Notes under the pieces: model-generated
The model's input: the letters and a program-made list of their open reading frames with translations, nothing else
Told to the model about the DNA's origin: nothing
The model's database searches: none
Shown here: positions 6,914 through 14,114 of the stretch, in pieces
Position numbering within the stretch: the first letter of the stretch is position 1
Layout: every line of letters begins with the position of its first letter
Source of the DNA: Flavobacteriales bacterium
GTDB lineage: Bacteria > Bacteroidota > Bacteroidia > UBA10329
Reading direction: 5' to 3'
DNA length: 39,786 nt
Assembly: GCA_021739625.1 (NCBI GenBank)
Contig: JAIPBJ010000017.1
Coordinates: 1-39,786 of the forward strand
Translations under genes and position numbers: made by a program

Positions 6914-6926
6914 GCAACCCTGTTGC
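6914..6926 (+). promoter_or_regulatory. GCAAC-N3-GTTGC palindrome, candidate Fur-family (Zur-like) operator
   Basis: GCAACCCTGTTGC is a perfect inverted repeat ending 6 bases upstream of the -7 box, so a bound repressor would block the promoter. The same palindrome is preserved in the left copy at 5142-5154. Because the regulated gene looks like a ZnuD-type zinc receptor, a zinc repressor of the Fur family is the natural candidate. The regulator itself is not in the window. Confidence 0.5.
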
Positions 6927-6932
6927 ATAAAC

Positions 6933-6940
6933 TATCTTTG
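6933..6940 (+). promoter_or_regulatory. -7 element of the TonB receptor promoter
   Basis: TATCTTTG matches TAnnTTTG and is followed by GCGCGCC. The GTG start is 20 bases downstream. The left repeat copy has TATCTTTT instead. Confidence 0.6.
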
Positions 6941-6959
6941 CGCGCCTTTTTAGACCCCG

Positions 6960-9332
6960 GTGCGCTTCATTCTCCTTTTCTTTCCGTTGCTGGTGCTGCT
7001 GTTTGCCACGCAGGCAAAGGCGCAGATCAGCGGCACGGTGACCCACGAGCGCGAGGAGCCGCTGCCCAACGCCACAGTGCTGCTGCTGCCCGATTCCATC
7101 TTTGCCATCACGGATGCGAACGGGAAGTTCAGCATCATGCCCACGCGGAATGGCGACCACACGGTGGAGGCGGCCTACCTGGCCCATGGCAGCATGCGCA
7201 AGGCGGTGCGCTATGAGGGCAGCCCGCTGACGGTGGATTTCTCGCTCATCTATTCGACAGAGAGGCTTGGCGAGGTGATCATTGCGGGCGAGCACGGCCA
7301 CCATGACGAGATGCTGAGCAATGTGCATCTGGAAGAGGGTTTTGTGGAGATGGAGACCCGTGGCGCACTGGCACAGACGCTGGACCGCGTGGCGGGCGTT
7401 TCGGCCATCAACGTGGGCGTGGGCATCTCGAAGCCTGTTATACGTGGGCTATTTGGCAGCCGCGTCATCGTGATGGCCGACAACATCAAGCAGGAAGGGC
7501 AGCAGTGGGGCAGCGACCACGGCCTGGAGATAGACCAGTATGACGTGGAGGAAGTGGAGATCGTGAAGGGCCCTGCCTCGCTGCAATATGGTTCGGACGG
7601 GCTGGGCGGTGTGCTCAATGTGCTGCCCCGCAAGATACCGGAGAAGAACACCATCAGCGGGTCGGTGCTGGGCAACTTCCGCTCGAACAACCTGCACGGG
7701 GGCGGGGCGGTGAAACTGGCGGTGAATGCGAACAACATCTTCGGCAGTCTGCGCTATTCGCGGCAGGAGTTTGGCGACTATGCGGTGCCGGCCGACAGCT
7801 TCACGTACAACGATTTCCGCCTGCCCATCATAGGCGGCACGCTGAAGAACACGGCCGGGCAGGAGCAGAACATCAGCGGCACGGTTGGCGTGTTGCGCAA
7901 ATGGGGCCTTACGCGGGTGGACATCAGTCATTATGAGCTGAATGTCGGCCTCTTCTCCGGGGCGGTGGGCGTGCCGCGCTCCTATGCTTTGACGCCCGAT
8001 GGCGATGGGCGCAATGTGGATTTTCCGAGCCAGCGGGTGCGGCACCTGAAGGCGGTGGTGAGTCAGGAGTTCTTTTTTCATGATGAGGAGATCCTGCACA
8101 TCCACGTGGGTTTTCAGCAGAACACGCGGCAGGAGTTCTCGTTCCCGGAGTTCCATAGCTTGCCCAATGCCGACCCGACAGACCGCTTGGCGATGGAGCT
8201 GCAATTGCGCACCTGGACCATCAACGGGCATTATGCGCACCGCATCAACGCCAAGCTGAAGAACACCTATGGGCTTGACGGGCAGTATCAGCGCAACGCG
8301 GTGGCGGGGTTCGAATATCTGCTGCCGGAGTTCCGCACGTGGCGGTCGGGCATCTATGCCATCAGCGCGTGGGACGCTACGGACAGGCTGATGGTGCAGG
8401 GCGGCCTGCGGGGCGACTATGGCAACAACACCTCCGATTTCCGCAAGCGCTATGTGTATGCCAGCAGCGGTGCGGTGCGCGACTCGCTGAGTTCGCCCGC
8501 CACCAACACCGATTTCTTCAACATCTCCGGGTCCCTGGGCATCAACCACGCGCTGAAAAAGAAGGAATGGTGGTTGAAGGCCAATGTGGGCAAGAGTTTC
8601 CGGGTGCCCTATCCGAACGAGACGGTGAGCAACGGGATGCACCACGGCACCTTCCGCCACGAGATTGGCACACCCGACCTCGACTCGGAGCACGGCTACC
8701 AGCTTGACATCAGCACCGAATGGAAGCGGGCCAAGTGGCAGGGCAGCGTGGCGGGCTTCTTCAACTATTTCGACAACTACATCTATCTGAGTCCCAGTGG
8801 GCAGTTCTCAACGTTGCCAGAGGCTGGGCAGGTGTATCGCTATCAGCAGCACGATGCCATCTACGCGGGCTTCGAGGCCGATTGGGAATACAACCCATGG
8901 CTGTGGCTGCAACTGCATCAGGCCTACGAATACGTGTGGAACGTGAATGTGGAGACCTCGCTGCCGTTGCCCTTCACGCCTCCGGGGTCGATGCTGTCGG
9001 AGGTGCGGTTGCAGCACAAGGGCATCTCCATTTTTCAGGATGCCTATCTCTTTGTGGCCGACAGGTACGTGCTGGCGCAAAATCGTGTGGACCGCAACGA
9101 GCTGACCACGCCCGGCTATAATCTGTTGGATGTGGGGTTGGGGTTCAGAGTTCAAGGTTCAAAGTTCAAGGTCGCCCATGTGGAGGTGAGCTTCATGGTG
9201 CAGAACGTGCTGAACACCTCCTACTTGAACCACCTGAGCCGCTATCGGCTTATCGGAGTGCCGGAGCAGGGAAGGAATTTTGTGGTGACGGTGAAGGTGC
9301 CTTTCAGTCTGCCGATTCCTGCGCGACAATGA
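6960..9332 (+). CDS. TonB-dependent outer-membrane receptor, ZnuD-like (probable zinc uptake)
   Basis: A 790-residue receptor. Signal peptide at 1-21, a carboxypeptidase-regulatory-like domain at about 22-100 (ISGTVTHEREEPLPNATVLL), a His-rich linker (GEHGHHDE, 111-117), a plug domain at about 118-225, then a barrel to the end. The plug has ISKPVIRGLFGSRVIVMADN, a shortened DHGLEID metal-site-like segment and VEIVKGPASLQYGSDGLGG. The 'pviRGl-gdRi-vl-dg' followed by 'DHa-e-D' pattern resembles ZnuD, which imports zinc with TonB energy. GTG 6960 is taken as start because it begins the signal peptide. The receptor is alone on its strand, divergent from the TAC operon. Near the C-terminus a heptanucleotide repeat (9143-9170) encodes FRVQGSKFKV. 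Zinc as substrate is an inference; copper or haem cannot be excluded. Confidence 0.85.
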   Translation: MRFILLFFPLLVLLFATQAKAQISGTVTHEREEPLPNATVLLLPDSIFAITDANGKFSIMPTRNGDHTVEAAYLAHGSMRKAVRYEGSPLTVDFSLIYSTERLGEVIIAGEHGHHDEMLSNVHLEEGFVEMETRGALAQTLDRVAGVSAINVGVGISKPVIRGLFGSRVIVMADNIKQEGQQWGSDHGLEIDQYDVEEVEIVKGPASLQYGSDGLGGVLNVLPRKIPEKNTISGSVLGNFRSNNLHGGGAVKLAVNANNIFGSLRYSRQEFGDYAVPADSFTYNDFRLPIIGGTLKNTAGQEQNISGTVGVLRKWGLTRVDISHYELNVGLFSGAVGVPRSYALTPDGDGRNVDFPSQRVRHLKAVVSQEFFFHDEEILHIHVGFQQNTRQEFSFPEFHSLPNADPTDRLAMELQLRTWTINGHYAHRINAKLKNTYGLDGQYQRNAVAGFEYLLPEFRTWRSGIYAISAWDATDRLMVQGGLRGDYGNNTSDFRKRYVYASSGAVRDSLSSPATNTDFFNISGSLGINHALKKKEWWLKANVGKSFRVPYPNETVSNGMHHGTFRHEIGTPDLDSEHGYQLDISTEWKRAKWQGSVAGFFNYFDNYIYLSPSGQFSTLPEAGQVYRYQQHDAIYAGFEADWEYNPWLWLQLHQAYEYVWNVNVETSLPLPFTPPGSMLSEVRLQHKGISIFQDAYLFVADRYVLAQNRVDRNELTTPGYNLLDVGLGFRVQGSKFKVAHVEVSFMVQNVLNTSYLNHLSRYRLIGVPEQGRNFVVTVKVPFSLPIPARQ
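9143..9170 (+). repeat. Heptanucleotide repeat inside the receptor gene
   Basis: Four tandem 7-mers, GTTCAGA / GTTCAAG / GTTCAAA / GTTCAAG, run through the 3' part of the receptor gene and encode VQGSKFKV-like residues. Copy-number change by one unit would shift the frame before the last barrel strands. Confidence 0.85.
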
Positions 9333-9350
9333 CCGCAGGGCAGGAGGGAT

Positions 9351-10223
9351 TTACTTGGAGCCGTCCTCGGTCACGTGGACTCCGCCTTTGAAGACCATGA
9401 TCTTCACGAGCCGCTTCCCTTCATAGACGTAGGCTTTACCATCTACGAGCTGCTTGTTCTTGAATTCGCCCTCTTTGCTGATGGTGCCATCACTGTTGAA
9501 CAGTTTGTTGTATCCGTCAACCACCTCGCCAAAGGCCCGTGGAGCGGCTTTCTGAACTTTTCCTGAGAATTTCTTGGCGTTGCTGTCGAACTCCTTGCCC
9601 TGCGCAAGTTCCTTGGTCTTCTCCTCCTCGACCTTGCCATTGTTGAAAAAACGCTTTGTCTTGACCGACCCGTCCTCGTAATACTCCACGAGTTCGCCCG
9701 CTTCGTTGCCGTTCTTCCACTCGCCCAGATACATCAGCACCCCGTTGTCGTGGAAGTATTTCTGCTGGCCTTCGCGTTTGCCAGCAGAGTTGTAGCTCCA
9801 GTCATATTTCACGTTGCCGTTCTCGTTGTAATACTTGTACTGCCCTGCCCATTTGTTCTGCTGCCACATGCCTTCCTCCTGCAGTTGGCCGTCCCGGTAA
9901 TAGATCTTCGCATATCCGTTGGCCACATTGTTGGTGAAGGTCAGCTCGTGCTTCTTCTTCCCGTTGGGATAGTACTTGGTCCAGATCCCGTTCTTCTTGT
10001 TGTTGATGTATTCGCCCTCTTCCACCAGTTGGCCTTCCTCATACCCTTTGAATTTGCCATCGCGGTTGAAGATCTTCCACCAGCCGTGGCGCATTTCGTT
10101 GGCATCGCGCCTGTTGATGGTGTCGCCTTTCTCCACCTCGAATGATTGGGACATGGAGGTCAGAGCAGGCAGCGACAGCAGCATCAATAATATCAGAATC
10201 CTTGCGGGCATGGGTGATTTCAT
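9351..10223 (-). CDS. Exported MORN-repeat protein
   Basis: A 290-residue protein with a signal peptide (MPARILILLMLLSLPALTSMSQ) followed by about eight MORN-2-type repeats of the form 'G-x-W-x-x-Y/F-x-x-x-G-x-x-K': HGWWKIFNRDGKFKGYEEG, NGIWTKYYPNGKKKHEL, NGYAKIYYRDGQLQEEG, AGQYKYYNENGNVKYDW, EGQQKYFHDNGVLMYLGEW, AGELVEYYEDGSVKTKRF, then a less regular C-terminal pair. These repeats are often annotated as 'YwqK-family antitoxin', but nothing here suggests an antitoxin. It is probably periplasmic or surface-located with an unknown role. It converges with the TonB receptor. Confidence 0.75.
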   Translation of the reverse strand: MKSPMPARILILLMLLSLPALTSMSQSFEVEKGDTINRRDANEMRHGWWKIFNRDGKFKGYEEGQLVEEGEYINNKKNGIWTKYYPNGKKKHELTFTNNVANGYAKIYYRDGQLQEEGMWQQNKWAGQYKYYNENGNVKYDWSYNSAGKREGQQKYFHDNGVLMYLGEWKNGNEAGELVEYYEDGSVKTKRFFNNGKVEEEKTKELAQGKEFDSNAKKFSGKVQKAAPRAFGEVVDGYNKLFNSDGTISKEGEFKNKQLVDGKAYVYEGKRLVKIMVFKGGVHVTEDGSK

Positions 10224-10309
10224 TAATGAGAGGCATCTTTACGCCAAGGAAACTATTTTGTTCCAAAGGACGTTTTGCACCGACTCGGATCAGGTTAAGG
10301 GTAATGATG

Positions 10310-10317
10310 TAGTTTTG
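10310..10317 (+). promoter_or_regulatory. -7 element upstream of siaC
   Basis: TAGTTTTG matches TAnnTTTG, 17 bases before the ATG at 10335. The intergenic region 10224-10334 is shared with the divergent MORN gene. Confidence 0.5.
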
Positions 10318-10334
10318 AATTCTCTTTCACAGGC

Positions 10335-10718
10335 ATGGAAAAGTGGACCATAGATGCGACCGACCGAAGCCCCCGCGTGGTGCTCGACCGTCAGGATTCG
10401 ATCCTGTTGATTGAGGGAAGGTCGTACCCGGAAGAGGGCATGGACTTCTTCGACCCTATCGTGATGCGTTTCCGCACGCTGCAGGACACGGACAATCCCA
10501 TCCGCGTCATCCATATCAGACTGGAGTATTACAACTCGTCCACCACCAAGGCGATGGCCGACCTTTTCACTGCGCTTGAGCGTTCGGCCAAGCGTGGCAA
10601 TGAGGCCAAGGTGATATGGGAATATGAGGCGGACGATGATGGGATTGAGGAGGACATCGACATGTTCCGCGAGACCTATCAGCTCGAATTCGAGACCCGT
10701 TTCACAGAGTTCACCTGA
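10335..10718 (+). CDS. SiaC-family regulatory phosphoprotein (DUF1987)
   Basis: A 127-residue protein with the DUF1987 pattern: an N-terminal IDATDRSPRV, then LLIEGRSYPEEGMDFFDP, the signature LEYYNSSTTKAM at 63-74 and a C-terminal VIWEYEADDDGIEED. In Pseudomonas SiaC is phosphorylated on a threonine (T68) in the equivalent N-[ST]-S-S segment by kinase SiaB and dephosphorylated by SiaA, and it controls a diguanylate cyclase. S68, S69 and T70 are the matching residues here. No SiaA, SiaB or GGDEF gene is nearby, so its partners are elsewhere or different. The 3' end overlaps the convergent dehydrogenase gene by 8 bases. Confidence 0.82.
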   Translation: MEKWTIDATDRSPRVVLDRQDSILLIEGRSYPEEGMDFFDPIVMRFRTLQDTDNPIRVIHIRLEYYNSSTTKAMADLFTALERSAKRGNEAKVIWEYEADDDGIEEDIDMFRETYQLEFETRFTEFT

Positions 10719-11670
10719 TGCTTTCGGGCGCAAGGTTGACCAGCATGTCGCGGGTCATGGCCTTGAGGTCATATCTGTTCTTCCAGCCCCAGTCCTTCCT
10801 CGCCACACTGTCATCGATGCTGCCGGGCCAACTGTCGGCAATGGCCTGACGGTGATCGGGGGCATAGTCGATCCGGAAATCGGGCATGTTCTCGCGGATG
10901 CGACCGGCAAGTTCGGCAGGCGTGAAATCGAGGGCAGCAATGTTGTAGGACGAGCGCACCTTCACGTTAGCAGCTTCGGCATTCATTATTCCCAATGTGG
11001 CCGCAATGGCATCAGGCATATACATCATGGGCAGGCGCGTGTCGGCATTCAGGAAGCAGGTGAACGGCTCTCCGGCTGCGGCCTTATGGAAGATGTCCAC
11101 GGCATAATCCGTTGTGCCGCCTCCGGGCGCACTCTTGTAGCCTATGAGGCCGGGATAGCGGAGACTCCTCACATCCACCCCATATCGATTGAAGTAGTAT
11201 TCGCACCAACGTTCACCGGTCAGTTTGCTGATGCCATAGACCGTGGTGGGCTCTGCAATGGTCCTCTGCGGGGTGTGAACCTTGGGTGTGGTGGGACCGA
11301 AAATGGCAATTGAACTGGGCCAATAGACCTTGGCAATGTGTCCTTCTCTGGCCAGCTCCAGCACATTGAACAGACCGTCCATGTTCAGTTTCCAGGCCGG
11401 CATCACCTTCTGTTCGGCTGTGGCAGAGAGCAAGGCTGCCAACAGATAGATCTCGCTCACCTCATACTGCTTCACGAGAGCGTAGAGTCTGTCCTTGTCA
11501 AGTATGTCCAACAGCTCGAACGGTCCGCTTGCCTTCACTTCGTCAGACGCGGTCTTGATGTCGCAGGCCACCACATTGGCGGTGCCATGCTGTTGACGCA
11601 GGGCCATCACCAGTTCGGTGCCTATCTGGCCTGATGCACCGATCACCAACACTCCTTTTCCGATCGTCAT
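10711..11670 (-). CDS. SDR-type L-threonine 3-dehydrogenase / NAD-dependent epimerase family
   Basis: A 319-residue extended short-chain dehydrogenase. The NAD-binding motif GASGQIG is at about 9-15, acidic D at the end of the second strand (ACDIKT), catalytic serine in WPSSIAIFG and YxxxK as YGISK. The later YPGLIGYKSAPGGGTTDYAV is characteristic of the SDR-type threonine dehydrogenases of Flavobacteria and Cupriavidus. The enzyme oxidises L-threonine to 2-amino-3-ketobutyrate, which the kbl product (19576-20766) then splits to glycine and acetyl-CoA. Start 11670 is preferred over the longer frame because a -7-like box lies at 11691-11698. Confidence 0.8.
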   Translation of the reverse strand: MTIGKGVLVIGASGQIGTELVMALRQQHGTANVVACDIKTASDEVKASGPFELLDILDKDRLYALVKQYEVSEIYLLAALLSATAEQKVMPAWKLNMDGLFNVLELAREGHIAKVYWPSSIAIFGPTTPKVHTPQRTIAEPTTVYGISKLTGERWCEYYFNRYGVDVRSLRYPGLIGYKSAPGGGTTDYAVDIFHKAAAGEPFTCFLNADTRLPMMYMPDAIAATLGIMNAEAANVKVRSSYNIAALDFTPAELAGRIRENMPDFRIDYAPDHRQAIADSWPGSIDDSVARKDWGWKNRYDLKAMTRDMLVNLAPESIR

Positions 11671-11690
11671 GGCCGCTGTTTGATTCTTGT

Positions 11691-11698
11691 TAAAGTTA
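11691..11698 (-). promoter_or_regulatory. -7-like element upstream of the threonine dehydrogenase
   Basis: TAACTTTA on the minus strand differs from TAnnTTTG only in the last base. It lies 20 bases upstream of the ATG at 11670 and decides against the start further upstream. Confidence 0.4.
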
Positions 11699-11733
11699 GA
11701 TTCTTGGACTTGGAACAATAGGTTCCTAACGTG

Positions 11734-12729
11734 TCATCCTTTGCGGTTGGCCAATGGCATGAGTGCCATCGAACCTATTCCTGCAATAACGATAAGTGCG
11801 GTCTGCGATGTCCAGATGATCCAACCGAGCGCGAGGCCACTTTCATAGGGCACATCATACAGACGGAGGGTTTCTGCCACGGCAATGGGATAGACCCCGA
11901 TGCCGCCTTGCACCAGCGCAATGCTCAGGCTACCCATGACAAAGGATGCCAACATGCCTCCGAGCGGCACATGCGCTGTTTCGGGCAGCGCCAGAAAGGG
12001 CAGGAAGAACATGGTGAGATACATGCCCCAGATGAATGAGGTGTGGCCTACGAAGCTCCATTTGCTTTCCATGCGAAGAATGGAGGTGACACCCTCGGTG
12101 AGGCCTGCAACGATACCGCGCAGCTTGACAAAGAGCGGCAAGGTCGATCTTTTGAGCATCCGCCAGAAAACGAATGCCGCCACCAGCCCGATGAGGGCCA
12201 CCACAACAAGCTTGGCAATGAGCCCAGGAATGGCATCGGGCTGGAGGCGGTCGCCCAAAAGCTCCCTGATCTTATCGCCAAGAAGCGACAGTTGCAGGGC
12301 GACCGTCACAGCCATCACACCTGAAACGACCACCACATCGGCAATGCGCTCGGCCACCACAGACCCGAAGAGTTTCTCAAAAGGCTGTTTCTCATAGCGC
12401 GACACCATCACACATCGCCACACCTCACCGAATCGTGGCAGGATTATGTTGGCGACATATCCGATGAACACAGAAAAAAAACTGTTGATGAACCGCAGGT
12501 GGATGCCCATCGGAGCAAGTAGGTATTTCCAGCGGAATGCCCGGCTCCAGTGGCTTGCAAAGCCGGCAAGAACGCTCAGTGCCACCCACACATAGTCTGC
12601 ACTGCGGAAAGAGGTCAATATGGAATCGAGCTGCTCGGCCGATAGTTTGTCGAACTGATACCACGCCACAAACACGCCTATTCCCAAGGGGATCACCACC
12701 TTCAGGAAATTGGCGATACGTCCTTTCAA
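11734..12729 (-). CDS. Integral membrane protein, lysylphosphatidylglycerol-synthase TM-region family (UPF0104)
   Basis: A 331-residue membrane protein with about eight hydrophobic segments (for example VVIPLGIGVFVAWY, YVWVALSVLAGFASHWSRAF, VVVVSGVMAVTVALQL, LVVVALIGLVAAFVF, LIVIAGIGSMALM). The sequence RAFRWKYLLAPMG, then NIILPRFGEVWRC, is typical of the flippase-like domain of MprF and of stand-alone YbhN/AglD-type proteins. It lacks the soluble aminoacyl-transferase domain of MprF, so lipid flipping or a related membrane role is more likely than lysine transfer. It is 9 bases downstream of panD, so probably in the same operon. The start codon appears to be TTG at 12729. Confidence 0.78.
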   Translation of the reverse strand: MKGRIANFLKVVIPLGIGVFVAWYQFDKLSAEQLDSILTSFRSADYVWVALSVLAGFASHWSRAFRWKYLLAPMGIHLRFINSFFSVFIGYVANIILPRFGEVWRCVMVSRYEKQPFEKLFGSVVAERIADVVVVSGVMAVTVALQLSLLGDKIRELLGDRLQPDAIPGLIAKLVVVALIGLVAAFVFWRMLKRSTLPLFVKLRGIVAGLTEGVTSILRMESKWSFVGHTSFIWGMYLTMFFLPFLALPETAHVPLGGMLASFVMGSLSIALVQGGIGVYPIAVAETLRLYDVPYESGLALGWIIWTSQTALIVIAGIGSMALMPLANRKG

Positions 12730-12738
12730 TGTCGGGAG

Positions 12739-13089
12739 TTAAAGCAGCGAGTTGGTCGCTGTGTCGGGAAAGACAAGGGTGGGCTTGAAATGTTTGGCCT
12801 CTTCGAAGTCCATGGACGCGTAAGCGATGACGATGACGATGTCGCCAACGGCCACCTTGCGGGCTGCCGGTCCGTTGAGGCAGATCATCTTCGACCCCTT
12901 TTGACCTTTGATGACGTATGTTTCGAGCCTTTCCCCATTGTTGATGTTGACGATCTGAACGCGTTCGCCCTCAATGAGGTTGGCGGCATTCATCAGGTCT
13001 TCATCTATGGTGATGCTGCCTATATAATTGAGGTCGGCCTGGGTCACCGTCACACGGTGCAGCTTGCTCTTGAGAACCTGTATCTGCAT
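12739..13089 (-). CDS. panD: Aspartate 1-decarboxylase PanD
   Basis: A 116-residue protein with the full PanD pattern: [14 protein letters not shown], then YIGSITID, in which G24-S25 is the self-cleavage site that creates the N-terminal pyruvoyl group; later [18 protein letters not shown] and [19 protein letters not shown]. It makes beta-alanine from aspartate for pantothenate. ATG 13089 is the right start: it gives the canonical N-terminus, and a promoter box sits just upstream. It follows panC (gap 17 bases), so the two pantothenate genes are adjacent. Confidence 0.96.
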   Translation of the reverse strand: MQIQVLKSKLHRVTVTQADLNYIGSITIDEDLMNAANLIEGERVQIVNINNGERLETYVIKGQKGSKMICLNGPAARKVAVGDIVIVIAYASMDFEEAKHFKPTLVFPDTATNSLL

Positions 13090-13097
13090 GGGGGGCG

Positions 13098-13105
13098 CAA
13101 AAGTA
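13098..13105 (-). promoter_or_regulatory. -7 element directly upstream of panD
   Basis: TACTTTTG on the minus strand, followed by CGCCCCCC and then the panD ATG, with 8 bases between. The transcript would have almost no leader. The box lies in the gap between panC and panD, so panD has its own promoter besides readthrough from panC. Confidence 0.6.
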
Positions 13106-13106
13106 A

Positions 13107-13943
13107 TTATTTCACTCGCAGATTGTCGATGAGGCGCACCTCGCCCGCCCACGCTGCAACGCACGCCTGCACAGGGCCATCCCAATCATCGGTGACGGGT
13201 TGGAGCGTGTCCGGCCTCACGAGTTCGAAGTATTCGGGGCGGAGTTGCTGTGCTGTCATCATGGCCATGGCATGAGCCTTGGTTTTCTGTATGCCCTTTT
13301 CAGCAATGAGGCCCATCGATTCCTCAAGCACCTCGAAAATGACCGGGGCCCGTTGGCGGAATTCATCGGTCAGTAGAGCGTTGCGAGAACTCTTGGCCAG
13401 TCCGTCCTCTTCGCGCACGGTAGGGCAGCCCACCACATTCAGACCATAGCCCAATTTCGCTGCTGCATGGCGGATGATGGCCAACTGCTGAAAATCCTTC
13501 TCACCGAAATAGGCCGCGTTGGGCTTCACTATGTCGAACAGCCGGGTCACCACCTGAACCACTCCATTGAAATGCCCTGGCCGGTTGGGGCCTTCCATGT
13601 GCTCGTCCAGCCCTTCAAGGTCATATTCCACGATGCCGCCTGCGGGATAGACCTCTTTCACTGAAGGGAAGAACATCACGTCCACACCTGCCTGGCCCAA
13701 CAGGGCACTGTCGGCATCGAAGGTGCGTGGATAGCGGTCGAGATCGGAGGCACTGTTGAACTGGATGGGATTGACGAACACGCTCACCACCACAAGGTCG
13801 TTGGCACTCAGGGCCTTATTCACCAGCGAGATGTGGCCACTGTGAAGCGCCCCCATGGTCGGTACGAGGCCGATGGTGCGGCCCGAGGACAGATTCCCGT
13901 CCGACCAGAGGGCCATCTCGTTCACTGTGGTGATGACTTTCAT
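13107..13943 (-). CDS. panC: Pantoate-beta-alanine ligase PanC
   Basis: A 278-residue pantothenate synthetase. The nucleotidyl-transferase motif MGALHSGH is at 30-37, FVNPIQF at about 56-62, GEKDFQQ at 147-153 and SSRN at 185-188, all in canonical order and spacing. It adenylates pantoate and joins it to the beta-alanine made by PanD. A -7-like box TAGTTTCG lies 31 bases upstream (13975-13982, minus strand). It is divergent from the GT5-like gene, an order common in Flavobacteriales. Confidence 0.97.
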   Translation of the reverse strand: MKVITTVNEMALWSDGNLSSGRTIGLVPTMGALHSGHISLVNKALSANDLVVVSVFVNPIQFNSASDLDRYPRTFDADSALLGQAGVDVMFFPSVKEVYPAGGIVEYDLEGLDEHMEGPNRPGHFNGVVQVVTRLFDIVKPNAAYFGEKDFQQLAIIRHAAAKLGYGLNVVGCPTVREEDGLAKSSRNALLTDEFRQRAPVIFEVLEESMGLIAEKGIQKTKAHAMAMMTAQQLRPEYFELVRPDTLQPVTDDWDGPVQACVAAWAGEVRLIDNLRVK

Positions 13944-13974
13944 GTGGGGTATGTGGGCGTTGGATTCGAGAGGG

Positions 13975-13982
13975 CGAAACTA
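13975..13982 (-). promoter_or_regulatory. -7-like element for panC
   Basis: TAGTTTCG on the minus strand, one base off TAnnTTTG. The same TAnnTTCG variant precedes other genes in this window (21244, 23415, 36318). Confidence 0.35.
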
Positions 13983-14049
13983 TCAAAGGATTGAACAACA
14001 ACTGTTTCACCTTCTGACATGAAAAAATGAAGAAAATGCTGCCCGACCC

Positions 14050-14084
14050 TTTGCAGAACAACGATTTTTTTATACTTACCTTTG
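14050..14084 (+). promoter_or_regulatory. Promoter of the GT5-like gene
   Basis: TTTG (14050-14053) and TACCTTTG (14077-14084) are separated by 23 bases, at the upper end of Bacteroidota -33/-7 spacing. The ATG is 30 bases downstream. Confidence 0.6.
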
Positions 14085-14114
14085 CATGCATTTTTCACTA
14101 AAACACCATAAAAC

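Larger units (their letters stand above)
6909..7040 (+). repeat. Right, intact copy of the 132-bp direct repeat
   Basis: This is the functional copy, continuous with the full receptor gene. See 5137-5268 for the left copy: same length, 7 substitutions, no indels. The left end falls between genes and the right end inside codon 27 of the receptor. Confidence 0.95.

Noticed and set aside
7449-8693. 414-codon minus-strand open frame inside the TonB receptor gene
   Set aside because: Antisense to a clearly conserved receptor. The translation is His/Arg/Ala-rich with no motif, as expected from codon-bias shadowing in GC-rich DNA.
9351-10223. 'YwqK antitoxin' label for the MORN-repeat protein
   Set aside because: The repeats are MORN-2; it is exported and has no toxin partner, so an antitoxin role is not supported.
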